34,677 nucleotides of DNA from Candidatus Bipolaricaulota bacterium (GCA_938083225.1 CALKCH010000051.1:1-34677), one strand, 5' to 3'. Positions 25,015-33,835 are shown, numbered from the stretch's first letter. Translations and numbers: made by a program. The notes: generated by a model from the letters alone, not told the origin.

Positions 25015-26861
25015 AGTTTGGCGATCGCCCCCTTCGGACAAACAGAAACACAGGCTCCGCAGCGGATGCACAGAGCCTTCACAATGCGGTGCGGTTTACC
25101 CGGCTCCCCCCAAATGGCGCCGCTGGGACAAACCCGAAGACAGAGCCCACAGCCCGCGCATTTTTCCTCCGCAATCGCGTAGGAGAAAAGGGCTCGGCAA
25201 ACCCCGGCTGGGCAGTGTCCAGCAAGGTGGGCCTCGTATTCCGCGCGAAAATAGCGGAGGGTGGTGAGGACCGGGTTGGGGGCAGTCCGGCCCAATCCAC
25301 ACAAGGAAGTTTCTTGCACCCCATGGGCCAGCTCTTCCAGGAGCTCCAGGTCGCCGGGCCGGCCGCGGCCGGCGGTGATGCGGGTCAGGATCTCCAGCAT
25401 CCTCTTGGTGCCGATGCGGCAGGGCGGGCACTGTCCACAGGATTCAGCTTGGGTGAATTCCAGGAAAAATCTGGCCAGCTCCACCATGCAGGTGTCCTCG
25501 TCCAAGACGACCATGCCGCCGGAGCCCATCATGGATCCCGCTTGGGTCAGGGTTTCGTAGTCGATGGCCAGGTCCAGAAGCTCAGCGGGCAGGCATCCTC
25601 CGGATGGCCCCCCGATTTGTACGGCTTTGAGGGCCTTGCCCTGGGGCGGTCCGCCGCCCACCTCCGAGATCAGCTGGCCCAACGGGGTGCCTATGGGCAC
25701 CTCGACAAGCCCAGTGTTCCGCACCTTGCCGGTGAGGGAGAAGATCTTGGTGCCCGGTGAACGGGAGGTTCCTAGGGTGCGAAACCATTCCGCGCCGTGG
25801 CGGCTGATGAGGGGAACATTGGCCCAAGTCTCCACGTTGTTGATCACTGTGGGCTTGCCGAACAGGCCGGATCCCACGGGGTAAGGGGGTCTTGGCCGGG
25901 GCTGGCCGCGCCGCCCCTCAATGGAAGCGATGAGGGCCGTCTCCTCTCCGCACACAAAAGCTCCTGCCCCTTCAAAAATGTGGATGCGGAAAGAAAAAGT
26001 CGTGCCGAGGATGTCGGAACCCAAAAGGCCAAGCTCTTCGGCCTGGGCCACGGCAATCCGCAAGTGTTTCACCGCCAACGGATATTCTGCGCGCACATAG
26101 ATGTAACCCTCGTCAGCGCCCACCGCATAGGCTCCGATGATCATCCCTTCAATTACAGAGTGCGGGTTCCCCTCGAGGACGCTTCTGTCCATGTAGGCGC
26201 CGGGATCGCCCTCGTCGCCATTGCAGATCACATATTTTTTTGGACCGGGTGCGCTGCGAGCAAGTTCCCATTTCTTTCCCGTGGGAAAACCAGCCCCGCC
26301 CCTTCCCCTGAGACCAGCCCGCTTGATCTCCTCGAGCACGGCTTCCGGGGGCATGTGCAAAGCTTGCCAAGCGGCAAAATAACCTCCTTGGGCAATGTAC
26401 TCCCGTATGTCCAAGGGATTGATGAGACCACAGTCAGCTAACACCCGCCGCCGCTGGCCTCGATAAAACGTGATTTGTTCCAACTCCGGAATTTCCCAAG
26501 CGGGATCGCCCCCGATGCGCCCCAAGGCTAGGTCAGGTCGCAGGTCCCCGTGGGAGAAAGAAGACGCGAGCTCGAGCGCCTTGTCCCGATCCATTTCCCC
26601 ATAAAAAATGCGCGTTTCGTCAGGAAAACGAAGCTCAGCAATTGGTTCTCGTGCGCAAAATCCTAGGCACCCAGTCTCTCCCACCCTGAATTTCAAGCCC
26701 TGGGACTCCACGGCCTCACAGAAAGCTTGATACACTGCGGCCGCCCCGGAGGCCAAGCCACAGGATGCCATGCCCACCAGAATTTTTCCCTCGGCTGGCC
26801 ACAGCAAGGTCTTACCTTCTTGACGGACCCGCTCTAAGTCCTCAAGGCTCCGGAGTTTCAC
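25011..26861 (-). CDS. NADH-binding NuoF/HydB-like subunit of the formate dehydrogenase complex
   Basis: The ORF track runs to 27305 out of frame through the upstream gene. GTG 26861 overlaps that gene's stop (GTGA) and gives 616 residues. An N-terminal thioredoxin-like [2Fe-2S] domain has Cys34, Cys65 and Cys69. The NuoF-type flavin/NAD domain has GLRGRGGAGFPTGKKWE and CNGDEGDPGAYMDR. SCGQCPPCRIGTKRML holds the N3-type [4Fe-4S] cluster. The C-terminus adds a two-cluster ferredoxin domain (CAGCGLCLRVCP, CIRCGACVSVCP). This is the layout of HydB and HylB-type subunits that pass electrons between NAD(P)H, ferredoxin and the partner enzyme. Electron bifurcation is possible but cannot be shown from sequence alone. 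Confidence 0.88.
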   Translation of the reverse strand: MKLRSLEDLERVRQEGKTLLWPAEGKILVGMASCGLASGAAAVYQAFCEAVESQGLKFRVGETGCLGFCAREPIAELRFPDETRIFYGEMDRDKALELASSFSHGDLRPDLALGRIGGDPAWEIPELEQITFYRGQRRRVLADCGLINPLDIREYIAQGGYFAAWQALHMPPEAVLEEIKRAGLRGRGGAGFPTGKKWELARSAPGPKKYVICNGDEGDPGAYMDRSVLEGNPHSVIEGMIIGAYAVGADEGYIYVRAEYPLAVKHLRIAVAQAEELGLLGSDILGTTFSFRIHIFEGAGAFVCGEETALIASIEGRRGQPRPRPPYPVGSGLFGKPTVINNVETWANVPLISRHGAEWFRTLGTSRSPGTKIFSLTGKVRNTGLVEVPIGTPLGQLISEVGGGPPQGKALKAVQIGGPSGGCLPAELLDLAIDYETLTQAGSMMGSGGMVVLDEDTCMVELARFFLEFTQAESCGQCPPCRIGTKRMLEILTRITAGRGRPGDLELLEELAHGVQETSLCGLGRTAPNPVLTTLRYFRAEYEAHLAGHCPAGVCRALFSYAIAEEKCAGCGLCLRVCPSGAIWGEPGKPHRIVKALCIRCGACVSVCPKGAIAKL

Positions 26862-27292
26862 AGGGCTCCTCGCACCACGCTCACAGCTTTTTGGGGATCG
26901 AGGCGGCCAAAAGGCCGACCGTCCACCACCACAACTGGAGCCAAACTGCAGCACCCCACACAACGCACCTCTTCTAGAGAAACCCGCCCATCTCCGCCGA
27001 ATTCCCGCGCCAAGGCCTCCTGGATGACCTGGGATCCGCGCACATGACAGGCAGTCCCACGGCAAACTTGTACCAAATGCTCTCCCGGCTTGGTCAAACG
27101 GAATTGGGCATAAAAGGTGGCCACTCCGTAGACCCGGCTCAGCGGAATTTTTAGCCGCTGGGCTACCGCCTCCAGCGCTAGCTCGGGGAGGTACCCCAGT
27201 TCGCCTTGGATTTCCTGAAGTGCAGGGATCAGGTTTTTCTCTCCCGGATGCCGAGCGATGATCCGGTCCACTACCTGATTCATGTCGCTCAT
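26858..27292 (-). CDS. NuoE/HydC-like [2Fe-2S] subunit
   Basis: A 144-residue thioredoxin-like ferredoxin subunit that works with the NuoF-like protein. It has the helical N-terminal segment (LIPALQEIQGELGYLPELALEAVA), YGVATFYAQFRL, and the four cluster cysteines in VCRGTACHVRG and VRCVGCCSLAPVVVVDG. ATG 27292 leads; a second in-frame ATG at 27283 is possible. There is no Shine-Dalgarno site, and the promoter-like -10 box lies close to the start. It is the first gene of the NuoE-NuoF-FdhA-GNAT operon, which reads through overlapping stops and starts. Confidence 0.9.
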   Translation of the reverse strand: MSDMNQVVDRIIARHPGEKNLIPALQEIQGELGYLPELALEAVAQRLKIPLSRVYGVATFYAQFRLTKPGEHLVQVCRGTACHVRGSQVIQEALAREFGGDGRVSLEEVRCVGCCSLAPVVVVDGRPFGRLDPQKAVSVVRGAL

Positions 27293-27304
27293 GGCTGGTA
27301 TCCA

Positions 27305-27333
27305 AAACTAATGTGAACAGCTGATCTTGTCAA
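27305..27333 (-). promoter_or_regulatory. Promoter for the formate dehydrogenase operon
   Basis: Perfect TTGACA (27333-27328), a 17-base spacer and TAGTTT (27310-27305), with the -10 box ending 12 bases before the first ATG. Confidence 0.55.
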
Positions 27334-27359
27334 ATTACGCGCCGAGCCAGCGCTGTCAA
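27332..27359 (-). promoter_or_regulatory. Second, overlapping promoter for the formate dehydrogenase operon
   Basis: A second perfect TTGACA (27359-27354) with TAATTT (27337-27332) after 16 bases. This -10 box overlaps the -35 box of the downstream promoter, so the two could not be used at the same time. Confidence 0.4.
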
Positions 27360-27360
27360 C

Positions 27361-27389
27361 TTGCCGGCCAAGATCGTTCTCGCTACCCT
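27361..27389 (+). promoter_or_regulatory. Candidate promoter for the hydrogenase-metVF-fhs operon
   Basis: TTGCCG (27361-27366), a 17-base spacer and TACCCT (27384-27389). It is divergent from and directly next to the formate dehydrogenase promoters. The leader to the TTG start would be about 50 bases with a good Shine-Dalgarno site. Confidence 0.35.
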
Positions 27390-27444
27390 TCTCAATCGGC
27401 CCCGCCGTAGATCTAGGGGGGTCGTTCGGGAAGGAGGTGGGAGT

Positions 27445-28317
27445 TTGAGTGAAACTCGTGCCCAGGCGGTGGTATGGTTTCAAGCTGCTGGCTGCACTGG
27501 CTGTTCCATATCCCTGATGAACGCCGATTACCCCAACCTCAAGAACCTGCTTCTCGATGAGCTAGTGCCCGGGAAGGCCTTAATCCTTCGGTTTCACGCC
27601 ACCTTGATGGGCCTCACTGGCCAACCTGCCTTGGAGGTGCTGGAACGCGTTCGCGAAGAGGAAGCCGGAGCGTACTTGCTCGTCGTGGAAGGGGCCATCC
27701 CCACCGGGGAAGACGGACGGTTCGGGAGGGTCGGGGATATCCCGATGGCAGAGCGGGTGCGGGAGTTGGCCCTACGCTCGGCTGGAGTGGTAGCTTTGGG
27801 GACCTGTGCCGCTTATGGAGGGATCCCCGCGGGAGCGCCCAACCCCACCTCCTGTGTAGGTGTAGGAGAATTTTTCCGACGGGAGGGGATAGGAATTCCG
27901 GTGATCAACGTGCCCGGTTGCCCCCCTCACCCTCGTTGGTTCGTGGAAACGGTAGCACAGCTCATTTTCAACCCTTCGGCAATAGGACAACTCGACGAGG
28001 TGGGGCGCCTTCGCTCCGTGTATCCAGGGTTGATTCACGAAAATTGCCCAAGGCGAGCGGATTTTGATGTTGGCCGATTCGCTGCCAGCTTCGGGGAAGC
28101 GGGTTGCCTGTTGAAACTCGGTTGCAAAGGTCCCTACACCAGCTCCCGCTGCCCCACTCACCGCTGGAATGGAGGAGTGAACTGGTGCATCGAGGCAGGA
28201 CACCCGTGCCTTGGGTGCTGTGAGCCAGAGTTCCCGGACTTTCCAGCCCCGCTGTTTCGCAAAGTGCGGGCAGAGGATGCCGCTGCCTTTTATCGGAGGA
28301 ACCTATGCGCCAGGTGA
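27445..28317 (+). CDS. [NiFe] hydrogenase small subunit, no Tat signal
   Basis: Carries the three iron-sulfur clusters that move electrons to and from the active site. The proximal cluster is GCTGCS plus the later GTCAAYGG and VPGCPPHP cysteines. The distal cluster begins with HENC and continues with AGCLLKLGC. The medial region is CPTHRWNGGVNWC, then GHPCLGC. Here Cys replaces the Pro found in many group 1 enzymes, suggesting a medial [4Fe-4S] cluster. TTG 27445 is chosen because AAGGAGG lies seven bases upstream and the protein then begins MSETRAQAVVWFQAAGC, directly before the first cluster motif. This gives 290 residues with no export signal, so it is cytoplasmic. It overlaps the large-subunit gene by 13 bases. 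Confidence 0.88.
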   Translation: MSETRAQAVVWFQAAGCTGCSISLMNADYPNLKNLLLDELVPGKALILRFHATLMGLTGQPALEVLERVREEEAGAYLLVVEGAIPTGEDGRFGRVGDIPMAERVRELALRSAGVVALGTCAAYGGIPAGAPNPTSCVGVGEFFRREGIGIPVINVPGCPPHPRWFVETVAQLIFNPSAIGQLDEVGRLRSVYPGLIHENCPRRADFDVGRFAASFGEAGCLLKLGCKGPYTSSRCPTHRWNGGVNWCIEAGHPCLGCCEPEFPDFPAPLFRKVRAEDAAAFYRRNLCAR

Positions 28318-29723
28318 CCATTGATCCCATCACTCGAATCGAGGGACACCTTCGGGTGGAGATCAAAGTCGAGGGCGGAAAGATTGTGCAAGCCCGCTGT
28401 TCAGGGGCTCTATTTCGTGGGCTAGAAATTATCCTGCTTGGTCGTTTTCCCCTCGATGCCCAGCGGATTACCCCCAGGATCTGCGGCGTTTGCCCGGTGG
28501 CCCACGCCACTGCCGCAGCCTTGGCCTTGGATACAGCCCTGGGAGTGGAAGAAAATATTCCCCAAAATGGTTGGCTCTTACGAAACCTCATTTACGCAGC
28601 CAATTGGCTTCACAACCACGTCTTGCATTTCTATCACCTCGCTCTGCCCGATTACTTAGATCCCAAAGGGACTCCACTTGCCGGCCTACTTGCCGCTGAA
28701 CTCGGGGATCGCCGATTTTCTCCCGAAGAAAACCAAACGCTTTTAGAACACTATGCCTTGGCCCTGGAGGTACGGCGTAAAGCCCATGAGCTGGTGGCCA
28801 TCTTTGGCGGGAAAATGCCTCACGAAGTGGGGATTGTGCCCGGCGGCGTCACACAAAAGCCGGGGCTTGCCGAGGTCACAGCCTTTCGCTTTCGCCTCCG
28901 AGAGATCCGGGATTTTTTGGAGAACATTTACGTGAAAGACGTGCTTCTTCTGGCCGCCCGCTACCCAGATTACTTCGCTCTGGGACGGGTGGGGAGACTC
29001 TTGAGTTTCGGAGCGTTTCCCGAGCCCTCCCGCACCCGCGTTTTTCCGGCCGGCTCTCTCCAGGACGGGGCGGTGCAACCCTTGGACTGTGAGGGAATTG
29101 CGGAGGAGGTAGCGCGGTCTTGGTACGCGGGAGGGGCTGGTCACCCAAGGGCAGGTCAAACCGAACCGGACCCGTATAAAGCCGAGGCCTATTCCTGGAT
29201 CAAAGCTCCTCGGTATAAGGGGAAAGCGTTGGAAGTGGGGCCGGCAGCCCGGGTCTTCCTCGCCTCCCACCTGGGCCCCGGAGATTTTGCGAAGCTCGCC
29301 GGGGAACTTCTGAGCGAGGCCCGAATCAGCCTGGAACAGCTCAGTTCCGCTATGGGACGCCATTTAGCCCGGGCCATCGAGGCGCTGTTTTTGGCCCAAC
29401 GCATGGAAACCTGGCTTGCGGAACTAGAGATCAACGGGCCTGTGGCCGTACCCTTCGGCATACCCAGCGAAGCCACAGGACAAGGCCTTACAGATGCGCC
29501 TCGGGGGGCCCTCGGCCACTGGTTGCGCATCGAACGCGGAGTCATCGCCCACTACCAAGTGATCTCTCCCACCACTTGGAACGCTTCGCCCCGGGATGAA
29601 CAGGGTCAACCCGGGCCCATCGAGGAAGCGTTGGAGGGCACACCCGTGAGCGGCGATGGGCTACTTGAGGCAGGAAGAATCGTGCGCTCTTTTGATCCAT
29701 GCTTAGCTTGTGCTGTACAGTAA
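28305..29723 (+). CDS. [NiFe] hydrogenase large subunit lacking the C-terminal maturation peptide
   Basis: Holds the Ni-Fe site. It begins MRQVTIDPITRIEGHLR. The L1 motif RICGVCPVAHATA gives Cys60 and Cys63. The L2 motif DPCLACAVQ gives Cys466 and Cys469, and the stop codon follows Gln472 at once. In most large subunits this motif ends in His and is followed by a peptide of about 15 residues removed by a specific protease. Here there is no peptide, and Gln stands in place of His. At 472 residues it is slightly short for group 1. GGAGG lies just before the ATG. The next gene, metV, begins nine bases after the stop. The overall type looks group 1/2-like, but the subgroup is not assigned. Confidence 0.88.
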   Translation: MRQVTIDPITRIEGHLRVEIKVEGGKIVQARCSGALFRGLEIILLGRFPLDAQRITPRICGVCPVAHATAAALALDTALGVEENIPQNGWLLRNLIYAANWLHNHVLHFYHLALPDYLDPKGTPLAGLLAAELGDRRFSPEENQTLLEHYALALEVRRKAHELVAIFGGKMPHEVGIVPGGVTQKPGLAEVTAFRFRLREIRDFLENIYVKDVLLLAARYPDYFALGRVGRLLSFGAFPEPSRTRVFPAGSLQDGAVQPLDCEGIAEEVARSWYAGGAGHPRAGQTEPDPYKAEAYSWIKAPRYKGKALEVGPAARVFLASHLGPGDFAKLAGELLSEARISLEQLSSAMGRHLARAIEALFLAQRMETWLAELEINGPVAVPFGIPSEATGQGLTDAPRGALGHWLRIERGVIAHYQVISPTTWNASPRDEQGQPGPIEEALEGTPVSGDGLLEAGRIVRSFDPCLACAVQ

Positions 29724-29732
29724 GGAGGAAGG

Positions 29733-30410
29733 ATGCTTGTCTCTGAACTCAAGCCCATCGGAGAGATTTTAGGAAGTCTGCGGCCTGGGGAGCGCGTGTT
29801 TGTGGTGGCCTGTGGCGGGTGTGCCCAAACCACGGGCGCCGGAGGAGAAAAGGCCATCCAAACCCTAAAGTCGGCGGTGTTGGAAGGGGAACACCCTGTG
29901 GTGGGCGCTCTGGAAATCCCATTTTTGTGCAATAAAGCACTGATAGGGCTTAAGCTGAGCCGGGTCCGCACCACCGTGGACAAAGCCGAAGTTTTTGTCG
30001 TGGCTTCCTGTGGGGTGGGAGTCCAAGCCGTGGCCACGGTAACCGGGAAACCCACGGTTCCTGCGTCCAACACCCTCTATTACGGGGCATTTCAGGGGGT
30101 TTGGCCGGCGGAGGAGCGTTGCGCGCGCTGCGGGGAATGTGTTTTGGCCGAGACCGGGGGGATTTGCCCCCTTACCGTCTGTCCCAAAGGTCTTCTGCAC
30201 GGGCCCTGTGGCGGTTCTTACCAGGGGGAATGTGAGCTCGAGCCCGGCCGGCCCTGCGGTTGGCAGAAAATTTACGACCGGCTCGCGGAGCTGGGCCGGC
30301 TGGACCTGTTTGAGAAATTCCGGCCGCCCAAGGATCGCCGGCGGGCCTTGGATGTGCCCCTTTCCCGACGCCGCACCACCCTGTGGGACCTGGAGTTTTG
30401 GGAGGAATGA
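29733..30410 (+). CDS. metV: Methylenetetrahydrofolate reductase partner protein MetV
   Basis: MetV partners MetF in acetogens and supplies electrons for methylene-THF reduction. The 225-residue protein has VACGGCAQTTGAGGE near the N-terminus. A Cys-rich C-terminal region follows: CARCGECVLAETGGICPLTVCPKGLLHGPCGG, then CELEPGRPCGW, the pattern of the MTHFR C-terminal iron-sulfur/zinc family. A strong AAGGAGG precedes the ATG. It stops one base before metF starts, so the two subunits are made together. Its place directly after the hydrogenase genes suggests H2, or a carrier reduced by it, as electron source; that is an inference. Confidence 0.87.
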   Translation: MLVSELKPIGEILGSLRPGERVFVVACGGCAQTTGAGGEKAIQTLKSAVLEGEHPVVGALEIPFLCNKALIGLKLSRVRTTVDKAEVFVVASCGVGVQAVATVTGKPTVPASNTLYYGAFQGVWPAEERCARCGECVLAETGGICPLTVCPKGLLHGPCGGSYQGECELEPGRPCGWQKIYDRLAELGRLDLFEKFRPPKDRRRALDVPLSRRRTTLWDLEFWEE

Positions 30411-30411
30411 C

Positions 30412-31287
30412 ATGCGTCTGCGCGAGCGCTTGGCCCACGGAGAATTTGTGATCACCTGCGAGGCGGCCCCGCCCAAGGGGGCTGACGTCGGCCCCGCCCT
30501 GGAAGCGGTGCGTAAGCTCGCTCCCAAAGTCCACGCCTTCAACGTCACAGACCTGCAGTCCTCGGTTTTGCGCATGAGCTCTTGGGCCCTTTGTGCCCTC
30601 ATCAAACGTGAAGGCTTTGAGCCCATTTTGCAGATGACCTGCCGCGACCGGAATCGCTTGGCCCTGCAAGCCGATCTTTTGGGCGCCTGGGCTTTGGGAA
30701 TTGAGAACGTGCTCGTCCTCACCGGAGATCACCCCGTTTTGGGCGACCATCCGCAAGCCATGCCCGTGTTCGATTTGGACTCGGTGCAGCTCATCGCCGT
30801 CATTCAAGCGTTGAACTCTGGCCGGGATTTGGCTGGAAATGAGCTTTCGGGTCGGACTGATTTCTTTGTGGGCGCGGCGGTGAATCCCACGGCTGAGCCC
30901 CTCGAGCCGCATCTGGCCAAGCTTCGGCTGAAGGCAAAGTTGGGAATCGGCTTCATTCAGACCCAGGTTGTTTACGATCCCCAGGCTTTCGTGCGGTTCG
31001 TGCAAAAGCTGGACGGGGTAAGGGTACCGATGCTAGTGGGCATCATCCCCCTCAAGTCCGCAAAGATGGCGCGGTTCATGAACGAGCACATCGCGGGAGT
31101 TCACGTGCCTGAGGAGATCATAAAAGTGATGGAGAGGGCCAAAACCCCGGAGGAAAGGAGACAAAGAAGCGTGGAAATCTGTGCCCGTATTGTTAGAGCT
31201 GTGCGCCCATACTGTCAGGGCATTCACTTCATGCCCATGGGTTGGGAAGATTGCGTGCCAGATATTGTGGAGCTCGCCGGAATCTGA
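30412..31287 (+). CDS. metF: Methylenetetrahydrofolate reductase
   Basis: Reduces methylene-THF to methyl-THF in the methyl branch of the Wood-Ljungdahl pathway. The ORF track's start at 30139 is out of the real context. ATG 30412, after GGGAGGAA, gives 291 residues. Family features are the early [12 protein letters not shown] with its Glu, [53 protein letters not shown], and [12 protein letters not shown] near the substrate site. The TIM-barrel flavin enzyme is the short bacterial form without a regulatory domain, usual for MetV-dependent enzymes. Confidence 0.93.
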   Translation: MRLRERLAHGEFVITCEAAPPKGADVGPALEAVRKLAPKVHAFNVTDLQSSVLRMSSWALCALIKREGFEPILQMTCRDRNRLALQADLLGAWALGIENVLVLTGDHPVLGDHPQAMPVFDLDSVQLIAVIQALNSGRDLAGNELSGRTDFFVGAAVNPTAEPLEPHLAKLRLKAKLGIGFIQTQVVYDPQAFVRFVQKLDGVRVPMLVGIIPLKSAKMARFMNEHIAGVHVPEEIIKVMERAKTPEERRQRSVEICARIVRAVRPYCQGIHFMPMGWEDCVPDIVELAGI

Positions 31288-31298
31288 AAGGAGGGTCC

Positions 31299-33062
31299 AT
31301 GCCTTACGATCCTGTGGTCCTAAAGGATTGGCAGATCGCGGCAGAGACGGAGAAGATGATGCCCACCCCTGAGGAGTGGGCGGACAGGCTGGGTTTGCGC
31401 AAGGACGAGATCATCCCTTACGGCCGCATTTGTAAACTCGATTTCCGTAAGATCTACGAGCGTCTCAAACATCGACCAAATGGGAAGTACATCGATGTCA
31501 CGGCCATCACGCCCACGCCCTTGGGGGAGGGAAAGACCACTACTACGCTGGGCCTGATCGAGGGCTTGGCCAAGCGGGGGAAGAACGTAGGGGGGTGCAT
31601 TCGGCAGCCTTCGGCCGGGCCGACGTTCAACATCAAGGGCACGGCCGCCGGCGGAGGGAACGCTTTGCTCATCCCCATGGCGGAGTTTTCCCTGGGCTTG
31701 ACAGGCGACATCGACGCCATCACCAACGCCCACAATTTGGCCATGGTGGCCCTCACCGCCCGGCTTCAGCACGAGTTCAATTATTCCGACGAGGAGCTGA
31801 AAAAGAGGGGCCTGCGCCGCCTGGACATCGACCCGCGCCGGGTGGAGATGCGCTGGGCTATCGACTTCTGTGCGCAGGCCCTGCGGCGCATCGTCATTGG
31901 CCTCGGCGGGAAAACGGATGGATTCCTAATGGAATCCGGGTTCCAAATCACGGTGTCCTCGGAGCTCATGGCTATCCTGGCCATCGCCAAGGACCTGGCG
32001 GATCTGCGGCGCAGGATCGGCGAGATCACCGTGGCCCACGACAAGCGGGGCCGTCCCATCACCTGTGAGGATTTGGAGGTGGCGGGAGCCATGGCCGCCT
32101 GGATGCGCAACACCATCAACCCCACCCTCTGCTCCACTGTCGAGTATCAGCCTGTTTTGGTCCATGCCGGTCCTTTCGCCAACATCGCTGTGGGCCAGTC
32201 TTCCGTCATCGGAGACCTTTTGGGACTGAAACTTTTTGATTATCATGTGACGGAGTCTGGTTTCGGGGCGGACATCGGCTTTGAGAAATTCTGGAACGTG
32301 AAGTGCCGCTTAAGCGGGCTTGTGCCCAATGTGGTCGTGGTCGTGTGCACGGTCCGCGCGCTCAAGATGCACGGTGGAGGCCCCCGGGTAGTGCCTGGCC
32401 GCCCCCTTCCTGAGGCCTACACAAGGGAAAATTTAGGCCTTGTGGAAAAAGGGGTGGCTAACCTCCTCCATCATATTGGGATCGTCAAAAAGTCCGGAGT
32501 GGTGCCGGTAGTGTGCATCAACCGTTTCCCCACGGATACAGAGGCGGAGATCCAGCTCGTGCGCAGGATCGTGGAGCAGGAGGCAAACGTGCGCTGTGCC
32601 GTGGGTGAACACTGGCTCAAAGGCGGGGAGGGCGCGTTGGAGCTGGCGGACGCGGTGATCGAGGCCTGTGAAGAGCCTGTGGACTTCCGCTTCCTTTACC
32701 CCCTAGAGATGCCCTTGCGGGAGCGGGTGGAGCTCATCGCCCGCGAGGTTTACGGCGCGGATGGGGTGGTGTGGACGCCCGAGGCCGAGGAAAAGGCGGA
32801 GGAGCTGGAGAAAAACGAGAAATTCCGGGACTTCTTCACCATGATGGTCAAAACCCAACTCTCGCTTTCCCACGATCCAAACTTGAAGGGCGTGCCCAAG
32901 GGTTGGAAGCTTCCCATCCGGGACATCCTCATGTTCACCGGAGCCAAGTTCCTTTGCCCCATGGCCGGCGACATCACCCTCATGCCCGGCACCTCCTCGG
33001 ACCCAGCGTTCCGGCGCATCGACATCGATGTAGAAACCGGGCAAGTGAAAGGCCTGTTCTAG
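31299..33062 (+). CDS. fhs: Formate--tetrahydrofolate ligase
   Basis: Activates formate with ATP to 10-formyl-THF, the step after formate dehydrogenase in the pathway. ATG 31299 after AGGAGG is preferred to the track's 31242. The 587-residue protein shows the ATP loop [17 protein letters not shown] (about 70), [60 protein letters not shown], and the C-terminal [15 protein letters not shown]. It is about 30 residues longer than many bacterial enzymes. Its stop and the convergent fdhD stop share the palindrome CTAG. Confidence 0.95.
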   Translation: MPYDPVVLKDWQIAAETEKMMPTPEEWADRLGLRKDEIIPYGRICKLDFRKIYERLKHRPNGKYIDVTAITPTPLGEGKTTTTLGLIEGLAKRGKNVGGCIRQPSAGPTFNIKGTAAGGGNALLIPMAEFSLGLTGDIDAITNAHNLAMVALTARLQHEFNYSDEELKKRGLRRLDIDPRRVEMRWAIDFCAQALRRIVIGLGGKTDGFLMESGFQITVSSELMAILAIAKDLADLRRRIGEITVAHDKRGRPITCEDLEVAGAMAAWMRNTINPTLCSTVEYQPVLVHAGPFANIAVGQSSVIGDLLGLKLFDYHVTESGFGADIGFEKFWNVKCRLSGLVPNVVVVVCTVRALKMHGGGPRVVPGRPLPEAYTRENLGLVEKGVANLLHHIGIVKKSGVVPVVCINRFPTDTEAEIQLVRRIVEQEANVRCAVGEHWLKGGEGALELADAVIEACEEPVDFRFLYPLEMPLRERVELIAREVYGADGVVWTPEAEEKAEELEKNEKFRDFFTMMVKTQLSLSHDPNLKGVPKGWKLPIRDILMFTGAKFLCPMAGDITLMPGTSSDPAFRRIDIDVETGQVKGLF

Positions 33063-33835
33063 GGGGTGAGCCAGCCCTCTCCAGAGTACAGGTTGAACCT
33101 TTGGCCACGCAAAAAACCGATCAGACCCAAATTGTGCTGTCTGGCCAAAGCCACGGCCCCCCAGAGGGGTGCACTGGGGGAGATCACCATGGGTAGGCCC
33201 ACGTGGAGTGCTTTCAGGACCAGTTCTACCCCGATTCGGCCCGTGGTGTAAAGGAGCCCTTCGGCCAAAGATTTTTCCGCAAGCAAGGCTGCACCAACCA
33301 CTTTGTCCACGGCGTTATGTCGGCCGATGTCCTCAGCAAAAAAGAGGACGGTTAAGTTCCGGTCACAAAGGAGAGCAGAGTGCTGTGCCCCTGTTTGTTT
33401 GAAGCCCTGAGCTAAGGAGAGAATGATTTTAGGGAGGTCCAAAAGACGGGAGCCGGAAAAAAGGGGACGCGGCGAGAGTTTCTGCCAAGAAAACCTCGTG
33501 ACCAGGAAAGTTCCACAACCGCTCCAAAGAAGTCTCTCGGCTGATTGGTCCGGTAAAGGCTCTCCGAGCTTTACCCTCACACGCACCTGTTCCCCAGGGA
33601 TGCCGCCGGAAAAATCCCATTCTTCTTGGTATTCTTTCACCTCTTGCGCTGTGCGAATTAAGCCTCGTCCAGCAAGGTGACCGTAAACCAGTTCTCGAAT
33701 ATGAGAGGGGGTACAAACCAACGAGCTTAAGAGTTCCCCATTGACAAGCACTTCCACGAGGGCTTCCTCGGCCACGATTTCCTCCTGCTCATTCCACGAG
33801 CCCGCACGATAACGCTTCACTCGGACCCTGCGCAT
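33059..33835 (-). CDS. fdhD: Formate dehydrogenase accessory sulfurtransferase FdhD
   Basis: FdhD adds sulfur to the molybdenum cofactor of formate dehydrogenase. ATG 33835, after GGAGG with a seven-base gap, replaces the long track ORF and gives 258 residues. Family segments are [48 protein letters not shown], the C-terminal [16 protein letters not shown], and [14 protein letters not shown] where others have SGAP-TxxAV. The usual CxxC of the sulfur loop is here only SGCGTFL: one Cys is kept and the second is absent. It overlaps mobA by 19 bases. Confidence 0.88.
   Translation of the reverse strand: MRRVRVKRYRAGSWNEQEEIVAEEALVEVLVNGELLSSLVCTPSHIRELVYGHLAGRGLIRTAQEVKEYQEEWDFSGGIPGEQVRVRVKLGEPLPDQSAERLLWSGCGTFLVTRFSWQKLSPRPLFSGSRLLDLPKIILSLAQGFKQTGAQHSALLCDRNLTVLFFAEDIGRHNAVDKVVGAALLAEKSLAEGLLYTTGRIGVELVLKALHVGLPMVISPSAPLWGAVALARQHNLGLIGFLRGQRFNLYSGEGWLTP

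Noticed and set aside
25011-27305. A 764-residue ORF covering the NuoF-like gene and running antiparallel-frame through the NuoE-like gene
   Set aside because: Its first about 148 residues have no family features and overlap the clear NuoE-like gene. The NuoF-like protein starts at the GTG overlapping the NuoE-like stop.
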